NCBI RefSeq assembly: GCF_048020265.1
Contig: NZ_CP171843.1
Location: 2,666,001 to 2,730,000 of the forward strand
Direction: 5' to 3'
Origin: Limnohabitans_A sp048020265
GTDB lineage: Bacteria; Pseudomonadota; Gammaproteobacteria; Burkholderiales; Burkholderiaceae_C
DNA: 64,000 nucleotides
Program-made: the position numbers and the translations under genes
Notes under the pieces: model-generated
What the model saw: the letters and a program-made list of their open reading frames with translations, nothing else
What the model was told of the DNA's origin: nothing
Database searches by the model: none
Shown here: positions 1 to 7,993 of the stretch, in pieces
Numbering within the stretch: position 1 is the first letter of the stretch
Layout: every line of letters starts with the position of its first letter

Positions 1-2
1 CG

Positions 3-1964
3 CATTGGCGCGAAACCTGTCGCCAGGCCATGGCTCAGCGCTCAGGTGCTGCGCTGTCAGCGGTACGTTGTGAAGGCGGAGAGTTTCTTGCGTCCACAGG
101 CATAACTGGCCCTGTGCTGCGGGCATCGTACGCCGTGCTGTCAGACCCTGCCATATGGCACAGCGTCATTGAGCCTTTGCATGCGCAGGCGGCACATGCC
201 TCGCTGGACCTGAACGGCATGCCCGAGCCCACCCCAGTTCGCGCCGATGTGGCGTCCAAGGTGTTTGGCGAATTTGAGTACATCCACGACCGCACCATGC
301 CGGGCGTGTCTTACCCCATGTGCCACGGTATGGTGTTTCGTCCCGAAACCCTCGGCGCCGAAGTGATCGAGCACGAGATGCAGGCCTTGGCCACACGCTT
401 GCAAACAAGCGCCGGTGTGCTGAAGGTGATACGGGACGGCTTGCTGCTGGGCGTGCTGACCGAGACCGAACATGTTTTGGGTGCAATCGCCCGCCAAATC
501 GAAGAGGGCGCAGCGCTGGGTCAGTTTTGGCGGTGCGCGGCGCAAGTGCCCGACCCTCTGGGTTTGCCAAGCTGGCTGAAAAGCCAAGCACTGGACACGA
601 CGGTGGTGACTGACATCTCGTCCCCAGCAAATCCCAATTCAGACGCAAGCCACGCTGTACGCCACCGTGTGCTCGCCGAATTCGAGCGGCCGTTTTTGCA
701 GCATGCCTCCATCGGCCTGTGCTGCGCTTTGGCGCAATGGACCGATCACCAACTGGAGGTCTGGACCCACAGCCAGGGCATTTACAACCTGCGGCGCGAC
801 TTGGCACTGGCCTTCAATGTGCCAGCCGAACAGGTGCAGGTCTCGCACGTCGAGGGGGCGGGCTGCTACGGCCACAACGGCGCAGACGACGTGGCCTGGG
901 ATGCCGCTTGGCTGGCACGGCATGTGCCCGGACGCCCTGTACGGGTACAGTGGACGCGCCAAGCCGAACTGGGCCATGCACCGCTGGCCCCGGCCATGGC
1001 GGTGCGCATCGACGCCGCTGTGGATGAAGACGGACTCTTGATGGAATGGACGCAAACCGTCTGGGGGCAAGGCCACGGCACACGGCCCGGCCGGGGCAAA
1101 ACACCTGCCTTGCTGGGCGCATGGCAAACCGCAAACCCAGCACCCGTGACCTTGGCGGTCAATGCCGCGATGGCGGTGGGTGGCGGCTCCGAGCGCAATG
1201 CCCAGCCGCCTTACGACATCGCCTCCGTCAAAGTGGTCAACCACCGCGTGCTGAACATGCCGTTTCGCGTGTCGGCCATGCGGGCCTTGGGCGCACCGCT
1301 CAATGTGCTGGCTGCCGAGTCGGTCATCGACGAACTGGCGCGTGGGCAGTCACAAGACCCTTTGGCGTTTCGCTTGGCACACCTGCGCGGTCCAGTCCAC
1401 ACGCGTGCGGCGGCGGTGCTGCAAAAAGTCACGGAGATGTCAGGCTGGACCGACGCCCCTGCCACCGAGCGGCCTGAAGGTTGGGGTCGGGGTTTGGCGT
1501 ATGCGCGTTACAAAAATACCGGCGCCTATTGCGCGGTGGTGGTCGAGCTGGTCGTGGCCGAAAAAGTCAAGCTGCACAAACTCTGGATTGCCGCTGACTT
1601 AGGCCATGTCGTGGACGCAGACGGGGCGATCAACCAGCTCGAAGGCGGCGCCTTGCAAGCGGCCAGCTGGGCGCTGTGCGAAGCGGCACAACTGAGTCCA
1701 CAAGGCATCACCTCGAACGACTGGACCCGTTACCCGATTTTGAAATTCAGCGACATGCCCGCAGTGTCGGTGGCACTGATGCCAGGCGCAGACCACGCGT
1801 CGCTGGGCGCTGGCGAATGCAGCAGCGGGCCGACCTGCGCGGCCATTGCCAACGCCATCTTCGACGCCATCGGTGTGCGCGTGCGCAGCATGCCTTTCAC
1901 CCCGGACAACCTGCTGCGCGCCATCGACAGCGATGCAGCGGTCCATCCTTCAACCCCCAGATGA
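3..1964 (+). CDS. Molybdopterin-binding subunit of a molybdenum hydroxylase (xanthine dehydrogenase / IorB-NicB-like), 5' partial
   Basis: Large catalytic subunit of a molybdenum hydroxylase, which hydroxylates aldehydes or N-heterocycles using a Mo-pterin cofactor. The frame is open to the window edge, so the first methionine at 30 is probably internal; 653 residues are visible, against roughly 730 expected for IorB-type subunits. Supporting motifs are HSQGIYNLRRDLA (cofactor-contacting Gln), a glycine-rich VEGAGCYGHNG segment typical of the IorB/NicB branch, and GAGECSSGPT near the C-terminus, which carries the expected catalytic Glu. The small 2Fe-2S subunit should lie upstream, outside the window. 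Its TGA overlaps a possible ATG of the next gene, so the two are probably cotranscribed. The substrate cannot be told from sequence; isoquinoline, nicotinate and aldehyde oxidation are all possible. Confidence 0.85.
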   Translation, partial: HWRETCRQAMAQRSGAALSAVRCEGGEFLASTGITGPVLRASYAVLSDPAIWHSVIEPLHAQAAHASLDLNGMPEPTPVRADVASKVFGEFEYIHDRTMPGVSYPMCHGMVFRPETLGAEVIEHEMQALATRLQTSAGVLKVIRDGLLLGVLTETEHVLGAIARQIEEGAALGQFWRCAAQVPDPLGLPSWLKSQALDTTVVTDISSPANPNSDASHAVRHRVLAEFERPFLQHASIGLCCALAQWTDHQLEVWTHSQGIYNLRRDLALAFNVPAEQVQVSHVEGAGCYGHNGADDVAWDAAWLARHVPGRPVRVQWTRQAELGHAPLAPAMAVRIDAAVDEDGLLMEWTQTVWGQGHGTRPGRGKTPALLGAWQTANPAPVTLAVNAAMAVGGGSERNAQPPYDIASVKVVNHRVLNMPFRVSAMRALGAPLNVLAAESVIDELARGQSQDPLAFRLAHLRGPVHTRAAAVLQKVTEMSGWTDAPATERPEGWGRGLAYARYKNTGAYCAVVVELVVAEKVKLHKLWIAADLGHVVDADGAINQLEGGALQAASWALCEAAQLSPQGITSNDWTRYPILKFSDMPAVSVALMPGADHASLGAGECSSGPTCAAIANAIFDAIGVRVRSMPFTPDNLLRAIDSDAAVHPSTPR

Positions 1965-1978
1965 ACAGAGAGAACAAC

Positions 1979-2668
1979 ATGCATGTATTGAGTGGCGGTG
2001 CTGCCGCAGCCGTGGTCCAAGGCGTTCAGGCCGAATTCGAAAAAATGACAGGCAGCCGCATCGATGGCACCTTCAGCGCGGTGGGCATGATGCGCGACAA
2101 ACTGCTGGGCGGTACGCCCTGCGATGTGATCATCCTGACCAAACCGCTGATTGAACAACTCATCGCATCAGGGCATGTGGTGCCCGGCAGTGCCCGCTCG
2201 CTGGGCCTGGTCAAAACCGGCGTGGCCGTGCGCAGCGGCACACCACACCCCAGCGTCAAAACACGTGCCGAGCTGCACGCCGCCATGAGCGCCGCCCAAG
2301 GCATTTACTTCCCCGATCCCGACAAAGCCACGGCCGGCATCCACTTCATGGGTGTCCTCAAAGCTTTGGGTCTGGATGAGAGCCTGCGCGACAAGTTCCG
2401 TGTATTCCCCAACGGCGCAACGGCCATGGCTGCCATGGCGCAGAGCCATGAAAATGGCTTGATCGGCTGCACGCAAGTGACCGAGATCAATTACACAGAA
2501 GGCGTGGACTTGGTGGATGTGTTGCCCACAGAATTTGAATTGAGCACCGACTACACCTTGGGCATCTGCACCGCGGCACAAGAGCCAGAAAACGCGCGCG
2601 TCCTCGCAGAATTGCTCGCGGGTCCCGCCTCCGAAAAGGTGCGGCGTCAAGGTGGATTTGAGTTTTGA
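1979..2668 (+). CDS. ModA-like periplasmic-binding-fold protein without signal peptide
   Basis: A 229-residue protein with the type II binding-protein fold of molybdate-binding ModA: an early SGGAAAAVV stretch, a DVIILTKPLIEQLIASG segment, and FPDPDKATAGIHF in the second lobe. ModA proteins are exported, but this one begins directly with the first beta strand and has no signal peptide from either possible start. ATG 1979 is chosen because AGAGAG lies just upstream; ATG 1961 would overlap the stop of the molybdenum hydroxylase gene (ATGA) but lacks a ribosome site. No modB or modC follows. Position beside a molybdoenzyme suggests a cytoplasmic role in handling molybdate, cofactor or substrate, or in sensing; this is inference. 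Confidence 0.75.
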   Translation: MHVLSGGAAAAVVQGVQAEFEKMTGSRIDGTFSAVGMMRDKLLGGTPCDVIILTKPLIEQLIASGHVVPGSARSLGLVKTGVAVRSGTPHPSVKTRAELHAAMSAAQGIYFPDPDKATAGIHFMGVLKALGLDESLRDKFRVFPNGATAMAAMAQSHENGLIGCTQVTEINYTEGVDLVDVLPTEFELSTDYTLGICTAAQEPENARVLAELLAGPASEKVRRQGGFEF

Positions 2669-2679
2669 CGCGCATGTGA

Positions 2680-2715
2680 AGCCCCATATGGTTGCGCTCG
2701 CAACCATATGGGGCT
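2680..2715. promoter_or_regulatory. Perfect 16-bp inverted repeat, candidate MarR operator
   Basis: The arm AGCCCCATATGGTTGC (2680-2695) is followed by a 4-base spacer and its exact reverse complement (2700-2715). It lies between the ModA-like gene and the marR-type gene at 2744 and overlaps the predicted -35 element and spacer of that promoter. This is the expected place for autorepression by a MarR dimer. It has no trailing T tract, so a terminator role is less likely, although the RNA would form a strong hairpin. Confidence 0.7.
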
Positions 2716-2720
2716 ATGAT
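2692..2720 (+). promoter_or_regulatory. Predicted sigma-70 promoter of the marR-led catabolic operon
   Basis: TTGCGC (2692-2697) and TATGAT (2715-2720) are separated by exactly 17 bases. The -10 matches the consensus at five of six positions and the -35 at three. Transcription would begin near 2727, a short leader before ATG 2744. The palindrome at 2680-2715 covers the -35 and spacer. Confidence 0.55.
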
Positions 2721-2743
2721 CGGCCTCATTCAATGGTTGGCCG

Positions 2744-3277
2744 ATGTCTTCACACCTCCCCCTTTCCCCTCACCTGTCGCCCGCCCGGGTAGACCAGCCT
2801 GTGCCCCTCGACCGCACGCTGACCTACCGACTGCACCAGCTGCACAAGTTGACCGATTCGGACAGTCAATCGGCCTACCCCGAGCACACGGGTTTGTCGA
2901 TGAGCGACGGGCGCTGCCTGACGACGATTGGCACTTTTGAGCCCCTGTCGGTCAAAGAGCTGGCCGAAAAAGCCAACCTGAACAAAGGCCAGGCCAGCCG
3001 TGGCGCGCAGGCGCTGGTCGATCAGGGCCTGGTACTGAAAGCCGATCACCCAGGCGACGGCCGAGGTGTGGTGCTCACACTCACACCTGCCGGACGCAAG
3101 ATCTTCAAAAGTGCCATGGACATGGTGGCGCAGCGCAACGAAGAGATCTTCGGCTGCCTGAGCCCCAAAGAACAAGCCACCTTGAGCGCCATGTTTGACC
3201 GCCTGATTGCCCACGCCCGTCCGGGCGTTGCGCAGGCTTCCAGAGCGGGCCTTGCTTCGAACTCCCGTCCCCGCTGA
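2744..3277 (+). CDS. MarR-family transcriptional regulator
   Basis: A 177-residue winged-helix regulator of the MarR type, which binds palindromic DNA as a dimer and is usually released by a small aromatic ligand. The recognition region reads LSVKELAEKANLNKGQASR, followed by the wing (DHPGDGRGVVLTLT) and a C-terminal dimerisation helix. The N-terminus is about 30 residues longer than a minimal MarR. It is the first gene of the operon with the monooxygenase, DUF2783, VOC and fumarylacetoacetase genes. The palindrome directly upstream suggests it represses itself and the pathway. The effector is unknown; the pathway substrate or an intermediate is the natural guess. Confidence 0.88.
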   Translation: MSSHLPLSPHLSPARVDQPVPLDRTLTYRLHQLHKLTDSDSQSAYPEHTGLSMSDGRCLTTIGTFEPLSVKELAEKANLNKGQASRGAQALVDQGLVLKADHPGDGRGVVLTLTPAGRKIFKSAMDMVAQRNEEIFGCLSPKEQATLSAMFDRLIAHARPGVAQASRAGLASNSRPR

Positions 3278-3296
3278 ACCTTCACACAAGCACCCC

Positions 3297-4988
3297 ATGC
3301 ACAACCCCAACACCGAAGCCCGTCCTTCGATTTACTACCACTACGAGGTTTTCAAACCCTGGCTGGCCTCGGCGCACCCCAAGCAAGACCGGAAAAAAGT
3401 CGTGGTCGTGGGCTCCGGCCCAGCCGGCATGGTCACCGCGCTCGAACTCGCCCGCCACGGCGTGCCCAGCGTGGTGTTGAGCGCCGAGCTGCAGTTCTCG
3501 CAAGGCAGTCGGGCGATTTGCTTCACCCGCCGCTCGATGGAGATCCTGCAGCAAGTCGGCGTGGCCGATCACATGACTGCAGGCGGCTTGCCCTGGCGAT
3601 TTGGCAACTCGTTTTACCGGGGTCAGCGCGTGTTCCGCATGGAAGCGCCGCACGATGCCGATGACCGGTTTTTCCCAATCATCAACGTGCAGCAACAGTT
3701 CATGGAGGAGTACCTGCACGACGCCTGCAAAGCGAACCCATTGATCGACTTCCGCTGGGGCAACAAGGTCACCCGGGTGGACCAGAAAGACGGCTACGCC
3801 GTGCTCGAAGTGGACACGCCCGAAGGTCCTTACGCGCTGGAAAGCGACTGGGTCGTGGCCGCCGACGGCGGGCGCTCGGCCATCCGCAGCGCGATGAACC
3901 TGCAGATGGAAGGCGCGTCCTACGAAGGCTTTTTCGTGATCGCCGACATCAAGATCGATTTGCCCTACCCCACCGAACGCTTGGCCTTTTTTGACCCCGA
4001 GTGGAACCCCGGCAACACCATCCTGATGCACCGCGAACCGAACGGCATCTGGCGCGTGGACTACCAGCTGCCCCCCGGCGAGACGCCCGAAGAGGCACTG
4101 CGACCCGAATCGCTCAAGGCCCGCATCGACGCGCAACTGGCCATGATCGGGCACGCAGGCCTGCCCTGGGAGATGGACTGGTCTTCGGTCTACTCGGCCC
4201 GCACGCTCACCCTGCCCGACTTCGTTCACGGCAGCGTCATCTTCACGGGCGACGCGGCGCACCTGCTGCCGATTTTTGGCGTGCGCGGGGCCAACACCGC
4301 CTTTCAGGATGCGCAGTCTCTGGGCTGGCATCTGGCCTTTGTGGTCAAGGGCCTCGCGGGCAAGAAATTGCTGGCCAACCACAGCGCCGAGCGCGTGGGC
4401 GCCGCCCGAGAAATCATCACCGAAGCGGGCAAAAGCACCCGCTTCATGACACCGCCCAGCCCGGGCTTCAGGTTGCTGCGCGACGCGGTGCTGTCGCTCT
4501 CGCTCACGCAGGAATTCGTGCGCCCCCTGTACCACTGGCGCACCTCCAGGCCGCACGAATACACCCACTCCATGCTCAACAGCACGGGCGATGACAACGC
4601 CCTGTTCAAGAGCGGCCCGGCCCACGGCGCGCCGCCGCAAAACGTACGCCTGGGCGCCAACGACTTCCTGCTCGACCACCTGGGCGGCGGCTTTGATTTG
4701 CTGTACTTCACCGACGCGCCCGCTGTACCTGATGCACTGCTGCAAGTCATTCAACAGGCGCGAAAACAAGGCCTGCCGATCAAAGTGATCGCTGTCGGCG
4801 CGAGCCAGCCTGTGACAGGCGCTGACAAAACCCTGCCCGATGCCGACGGCCACCTGCGCCAGCGCTACGGCGTGCCCGCCAACGGCGGTGCGTATTTGCT
4901 GCGCCCCGACCAGCACATCTGTGCGCGCTGGCTCACCCTCGACGCCACGCGCCTGCAAGCCGCGCTGACCACCGCACTGCCCCAATAA
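3297..4988 (+). CDS. FAD-dependent aromatic ring monooxygenase (group A flavoprotein, MhpA-like)
   Basis: A 563-residue NAD(P)H-dependent flavin hydroxylase. Visible motifs are the dinucleotide fold VVVGSGPAGM near residue 35, the DG motif VVAADGGRSAIR, and the GD motif FTGDAAHLLPIFG. A C-terminal region of about 100 residues resembles the thioredoxin-like tail of phenol hydroxylase/MhpA relatives. Such enzymes put one oxygen atom on a phenolic ring. ATG 3297 is chosen because it follows the marR stop by 19 bases and gives a normal N-terminus; its ribosome site is weak. The fumarylacetoacetase downstream points to a homogentisate- or gentisate-type product, for example from a 3-hydroxyphenyl acid; the exact substrate is inference. 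Confidence 0.85.
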   Translation: MHNPNTEARPSIYYHYEVFKPWLASAHPKQDRKKVVVVGSGPAGMVTALELARHGVPSVVLSAELQFSQGSRAICFTRRSMEILQQVGVADHMTAGGLPWRFGNSFYRGQRVFRMEAPHDADDRFFPIINVQQQFMEEYLHDACKANPLIDFRWGNKVTRVDQKDGYAVLEVDTPEGPYALESDWVVAADGGRSAIRSAMNLQMEGASYEGFFVIADIKIDLPYPTERLAFFDPEWNPGNTILMHREPNGIWRVDYQLPPGETPEEALRPESLKARIDAQLAMIGHAGLPWEMDWSSVYSARTLTLPDFVHGSVIFTGDAAHLLPIFGVRGANTAFQDAQSLGWHLAFVVKGLAGKKLLANHSAERVGAAREIITEAGKSTRFMTPPSPGFRLLRDAVLSLSLTQEFVRPLYHWRTSRPHEYTHSMLNSTGDDNALFKSGPAHGAPPQNVRLGANDFLLDHLGGGFDLLYFTDAPAVPDALLQVIQQARKQGLPIKVIAVGASQPVTGADKTLPDADGHLRQRYGVPANGGAYLLRPDQHICARWLTLDATRLQAALTTALPQ

Positions 4989-4997
4989 GGACACCCC

Positions 4998-5186
4998 ATG
5001 TCACAACCCACACTCACCATCGACGGGCTGGAGTCCGTGTACGACGCCTTGGCTACTGCGATTGACCAGGCCGGCCCGGATAAGGCCACGTTGTTCCTCG
5101 TCAAACTCGCCTTGCTCAACGCCAACGCGCTGGCCGACGCACAGCTCTTCCAGCAGCAGATCACCACCGCCCTGCAAGACCTCTGA
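4998..5186 (+). CDS. DUF2783-like small protein
   Basis: A 62-residue acidic, mostly helical protein with no transmembrane segment or metal motif. It starts at ATG 4998, with AAGGA overlapping the monooxygenase stop. Length, composition and position beside a flavin hydroxylase match the DUF2783 family as I remember it. That family has no established function; a small accessory subunit or stabiliser of the monooxygenase is a reasonable inference. Confidence 0.7.
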   Translation: MSQPTLTIDGLESVYDALATAIDQAGPDKATLFLVKLALLNANALADAQLFQQQITTALQDL

Positions 5187-5212
5187 ACCCCCTCATTCAC
5201 CAGGAGACCCCC

Positions 5213-5749
5213 ATGCTCGTTCAATCCGTTCACCACGTCGCTTACCGCTGCAAAGACGCCAAAGAAACCGTCCAGTGGTACGAAAAACACCTTGGCATGA
5301 AATTCGTGCTGGCCATTGCCGAAAACGAAGTGCCCTCGACCAAGGCCCCAGACCCCTACATGCACGTCTTTCTGGATGCGGGCCATGGCAACATCCTGGC
5401 CTTTTTTGAGCTGCCCAATCAGCCCGAAATGGGCCGCGACGAAAACACCCCCGCCTGGGTGCAGCACCTGGCGCTCAAGGTCGACTCCCTCGACACCCTG
5501 CTGGCAGCCAAAAAGAAACTGGTCGATGCGGGCATCGAGGTGCTCGGCCCGACCGACCACACCATCTTCAAGAGCATTTATTTCTTTGACCCCAACGGCC
5601 ACCGCTTGGAGCTGGCCGCCGATTGCGGCACGCCCGAGATGATGAAAAAACTCGACGACGTGAAATGGGACATGCTCGAAGAATGGAGCCAGACCAAGCG
5701 CGCACCCAAGCACGCCGCCTGGATGCACGACGGCAGCATGGCTTCTTGA
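5213..5749 (+). CDS. VOC (glyoxalase/extradiol dioxygenase fold) family protein
   Basis: A 178-residue protein with two beta-alpha-beta3 modules of the vicinal oxygen chelate fold. Likely metal ligands are a His in VHHVAYRC, a Glu in LAFFELPN, a His in VQHLALKV and a Glu in HRLELAAD, so the complete four-ligand set of metal-dependent VOC enzymes seems present. It is preceded by AGGAG (5202-5206) with good spacing and followed at once by the fumarylacetoacetase gene. In an operon with a ring hydroxylase it could be a ring-cleavage dioxygenase, an isomerase or a glyoxalase-like lyase. No other dioxygenase is encoded in this operon. Confidence 0.82.
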   Translation: MLVQSVHHVAYRCKDAKETVQWYEKHLGMKFVLAIAENEVPSTKAPDPYMHVFLDAGHGNILAFFELPNQPEMGRDENTPAWVQHLALKVDSLDTLLAAKKKLVDAGIEVLGPTDHTIFKSIYFFDPNGHRLELAADCGTPEMMKKLDDVKWDMLEEWSQTKRAPKHAAWMHDGSMAS

Positions 5750-5758
5750 GGACGGGTG

Positions 5759-7084
5759 ATGACCTTGCTCAACGAAACCCACAACCCGACCCTCCAAAGC
5801 TGGCTGGCCTCGGCCAATGCAACGGGCTGCGACTTTCCCATCCAGAACCTGCCGTTTGCAGTGTTCCGCCGCAAGGGCTCGGCCGAAGCCTTCCGTGGTG
5901 GCGTGGCCATTGGCGACCAGATTCTGGACTTGGCCGCCGTAGCCAAGTCAGGCATCTTGAAAGGCGAAGCCGCCACTGCGGCACAAGCGGGTGCGCAAGA
6001 CAAACTCAACGCCTTGATGGCACTGGGCAGCACCGCCTGGAGCGCGCTGCGTCTGGCCTTGTCACGCGCCCTGCGCGAAGGCGCGGCAGAGCAAGCGGCC
6101 CTGCAAGCCTGCCTCGTCCCGCAAGCCGAGGCGGAATACGACGTGCCTGCCCGTATCGGCGACTACACCGACTTCTACACCTCGGTCTACCACGCCACCA
6201 ACATCGGCAAACAGTTCCGCCCGGACAACCCGCTGCTGCCCAACTACAAATGGGTGCCCATCGGTTACCACGGCCGCGCATCGAGCATCGCCATCTCGGG
6301 CCAAGAGTTCCCGCGCCCCATCGGTCAGACGATGCCGCCCGGTGCCACCGAGCCCGCCTTCGGTCCTTGCAAGCGGCTGGACATCGAGCTGGAGCTGGGC
6401 ATCTTCATCGGCAGCGGCAACGCTTTGGGTGAAGCCGTGCCCATGCGCGAAGCCGAAGACCATGTGTTTGGCATCTGCCTGCTCAACGACTGGTCGGCGC
6501 GCGACATCCAGGGCTGGGAGTACCAGCCGCTGGGCCCCTTCCTGTCGAAGAACTTTGCGTCCACCGTCTCGCCCTGGGTCGTCACGCTCGAAGCGCTGGC
6601 CCCTTACCGCGTGGCTTTCACCCGACCCGAGGGTGACCCGCAGCCCATGGCCTATCTGGACTCCGAAGCCAATCGCACACAAGGCGCTTTCGACATCCAG
6701 CTGCAAGTCGGCCTGCAAACCGCGCAAATGCGCGCCGCTGGCCAGAGCGACGCCAGCATCTGCCGCACCAGCTACCGCCACGCCTACTGGACGGTGGCGC
6801 AAATGGTCGCGCACCACACGGTCAACGGCTGCAACCTGCAGCCGGGCGACCTGTTTGGCAGCGGCACACTCTCTGGCCCCACGCTGGACCAGGCCGCAGC
6901 CCTGATTGAGCTGACCACCGGCGGCAGGAACCCGGTGGCGCTGCCCAACGGTGAGCAACGCACCTGGCTGGAAGACGGCGACCGCGTGGTGCTGCGCGGC
7001 TGGTGCGAGCGCGATGGCGCCGCACGCATCGGCTTCGGCGAATGCGTGGGCACGGTGCTGCCTGCGCGGGCGCCCAAGGTCTGA
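5759..7084 (+). CDS. fahA: Fumarylacetoacetase
   Basis: Hydrolyses fumarylacetoacetate to fumarate and acetoacetate, the last step of homogentisate/tyrosine breakdown. About 441 residues, close to the usual full length, with the N-terminal SH3-like domain. Metal-site motifs are visible: DYTDFYTS, the Glu pair in DIELELG, and LLNDWSARDIQ. Two starts are possible: GTG 5756 and ATG 5759. ATG is preferred because GAGGA (5748-5752) is then six bases away. It is the last gene of the marR-led operon. No homogentisate dioxygenase or maleylacetoacetate isomerase gene is near. Confidence 0.93.
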   Translation: MTLLNETHNPTLQSWLASANATGCDFPIQNLPFAVFRRKGSAEAFRGGVAIGDQILDLAAVAKSGILKGEAATAAQAGAQDKLNALMALGSTAWSALRLALSRALREGAAEQAALQACLVPQAEAEYDVPARIGDYTDFYTSVYHATNIGKQFRPDNPLLPNYKWVPIGYHGRASSIAISGQEFPRPIGQTMPPGATEPAFGPCKRLDIELELGIFIGSGNALGEAVPMREAEDHVFGICLLNDWSARDIQGWEYQPLGPFLSKNFASTVSPWVVTLEALAPYRVAFTRPEGDPQPMAYLDSEANRTQGAFDIQLQVGLQTAQMRAAGQSDASICRTSYRHAYWTVAQMVAHHTVNGCNLQPGDLFGSGTLSGPTLDQAAALIELTTGGRNPVALPNGEQRTWLEDGDRVVLRGWCERDGAARIGFGECVGTVLPARAPKV

Positions 7085-7177
7085 GCAAGCCGTTTGTCGG
7101 GGCTGAAACCTCCGACCTGTGCAAGGCTGCTCCGGGGGCAGCGGGTAAAGACAGCTCAAGCCTGCGCATTGGCGCGC

Positions 7178-7861
7178 TCAACGCTGCCCAAAAATCGCCG
7201 TGCCCACCCGGACCAGGGTGCTGCCCTCGGCAATGGCCGCTGCCATGTCGGCGCTCATGCCCATCGACAAGGTGTCCAGCGGCAAGCCTTGCTGGCGCAA
7301 AGCCTCGAAAAGCGCTTTGGCCTGGGCGTGCACCGCCCGCATCTGCGCTTCGATCTCGGCAGGCTCGGGAATGGTCATGAGGCCTCGCAACTGCAAGCGC
7401 GGCAAGGCTGCCACGGCCTGCGCCAGCGCGGGCAACTCTTGCGGGCTCACGCCCGATTTGTTTTCGCCGCCGTCCACATTGACCTGAATGCACACCTGCA
7501 AGGGCGGCAGATGGGCCGGGCGCTGCTCGGACAGGCGCTGGGCGATTTTGAGGCGGTCGACAGTGTGCACCCAGTCGAAATGCTCGGCCACCAAGCGCGT
7601 CTTGTTGCTCTGGATCGGGCCGATGCAGTGCCACTGCAGCGGCAAGTCGCGCAAGGCGGTGATTTTGTCCACCGCTTCCTGGATGTAGTTTTCGCCAAAG
7701 GCGGTTTGCCCGGCAGCATGAGCCTGGCGCACCGCATCAGGCCCCCAGGTTTTGGACACGGCCAGCAACTGCACGCTGTCCGGTGCACGGCCTGCGGCCT
7801 GGCAAGCGGCCTGAATTTGTGCCCGCACATGGGCGATGTTGTCGGCAATCGAGGAGTTCAT
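7178..7861 (-). CDS. yggS: YggS/PROSC-family pyridoxal phosphate homeostasis protein
   Basis: A 227-residue PLP-binding protein of the YggS/PLPBP family, a single alanine-racemase-like barrel that buffers free PLP and has no known catalytic activity. The PLP lysine is in LLAVSKTW near residue 36, and FGENYIQEA, HCIGPIQSNK and the C-terminal SMGMSADM phosphate-loop segment are typical. ATG 7861 gives the standard family start. It is divergent from the dehydrogenase gene at 7994, with about 130 bases between them. It is often next to comEA, proC or pilT genes in other bacteria, but not here. Confidence 0.93.
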   Translation of the reverse strand: MNSSIADNIAHVRAQIQAACQAAGRAPDSVQLLAVSKTWGPDAVRQAHAAGQTAFGENYIQEAVDKITALRDLPLQWHCIGPIQSNKTRLVAEHFDWVHTVDRLKIAQRLSEQRPAHLPPLQVCIQVNVDGGENKSGVSPQELPALAQAVAALPRLQLRGLMTIPEPAEIEAQMRAVHAQAKALFEALRQQGLPLDTLSMGMSADMAAAIAEGSTLVRVGTAIFGQR

Positions 7862-7993
7862 GGTCTGAGCGTACCAAAAGCAGCGCTGCCACCCCTGATG
7901 TCTCGCCATGGTCAGCCCAAAGCACCCGGTGCGCGCCAGAACACCGACAGGCTGCCAAAATAGCCGTTTTATCCACTTCACAACGAGACACCC

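Noticed and set aside
3282..4994. A 570-codon open frame opposite the flavin monooxygenase
   Set aside because: Shadow of the monooxygenase gene; the monooxygenase motifs are unambiguous.
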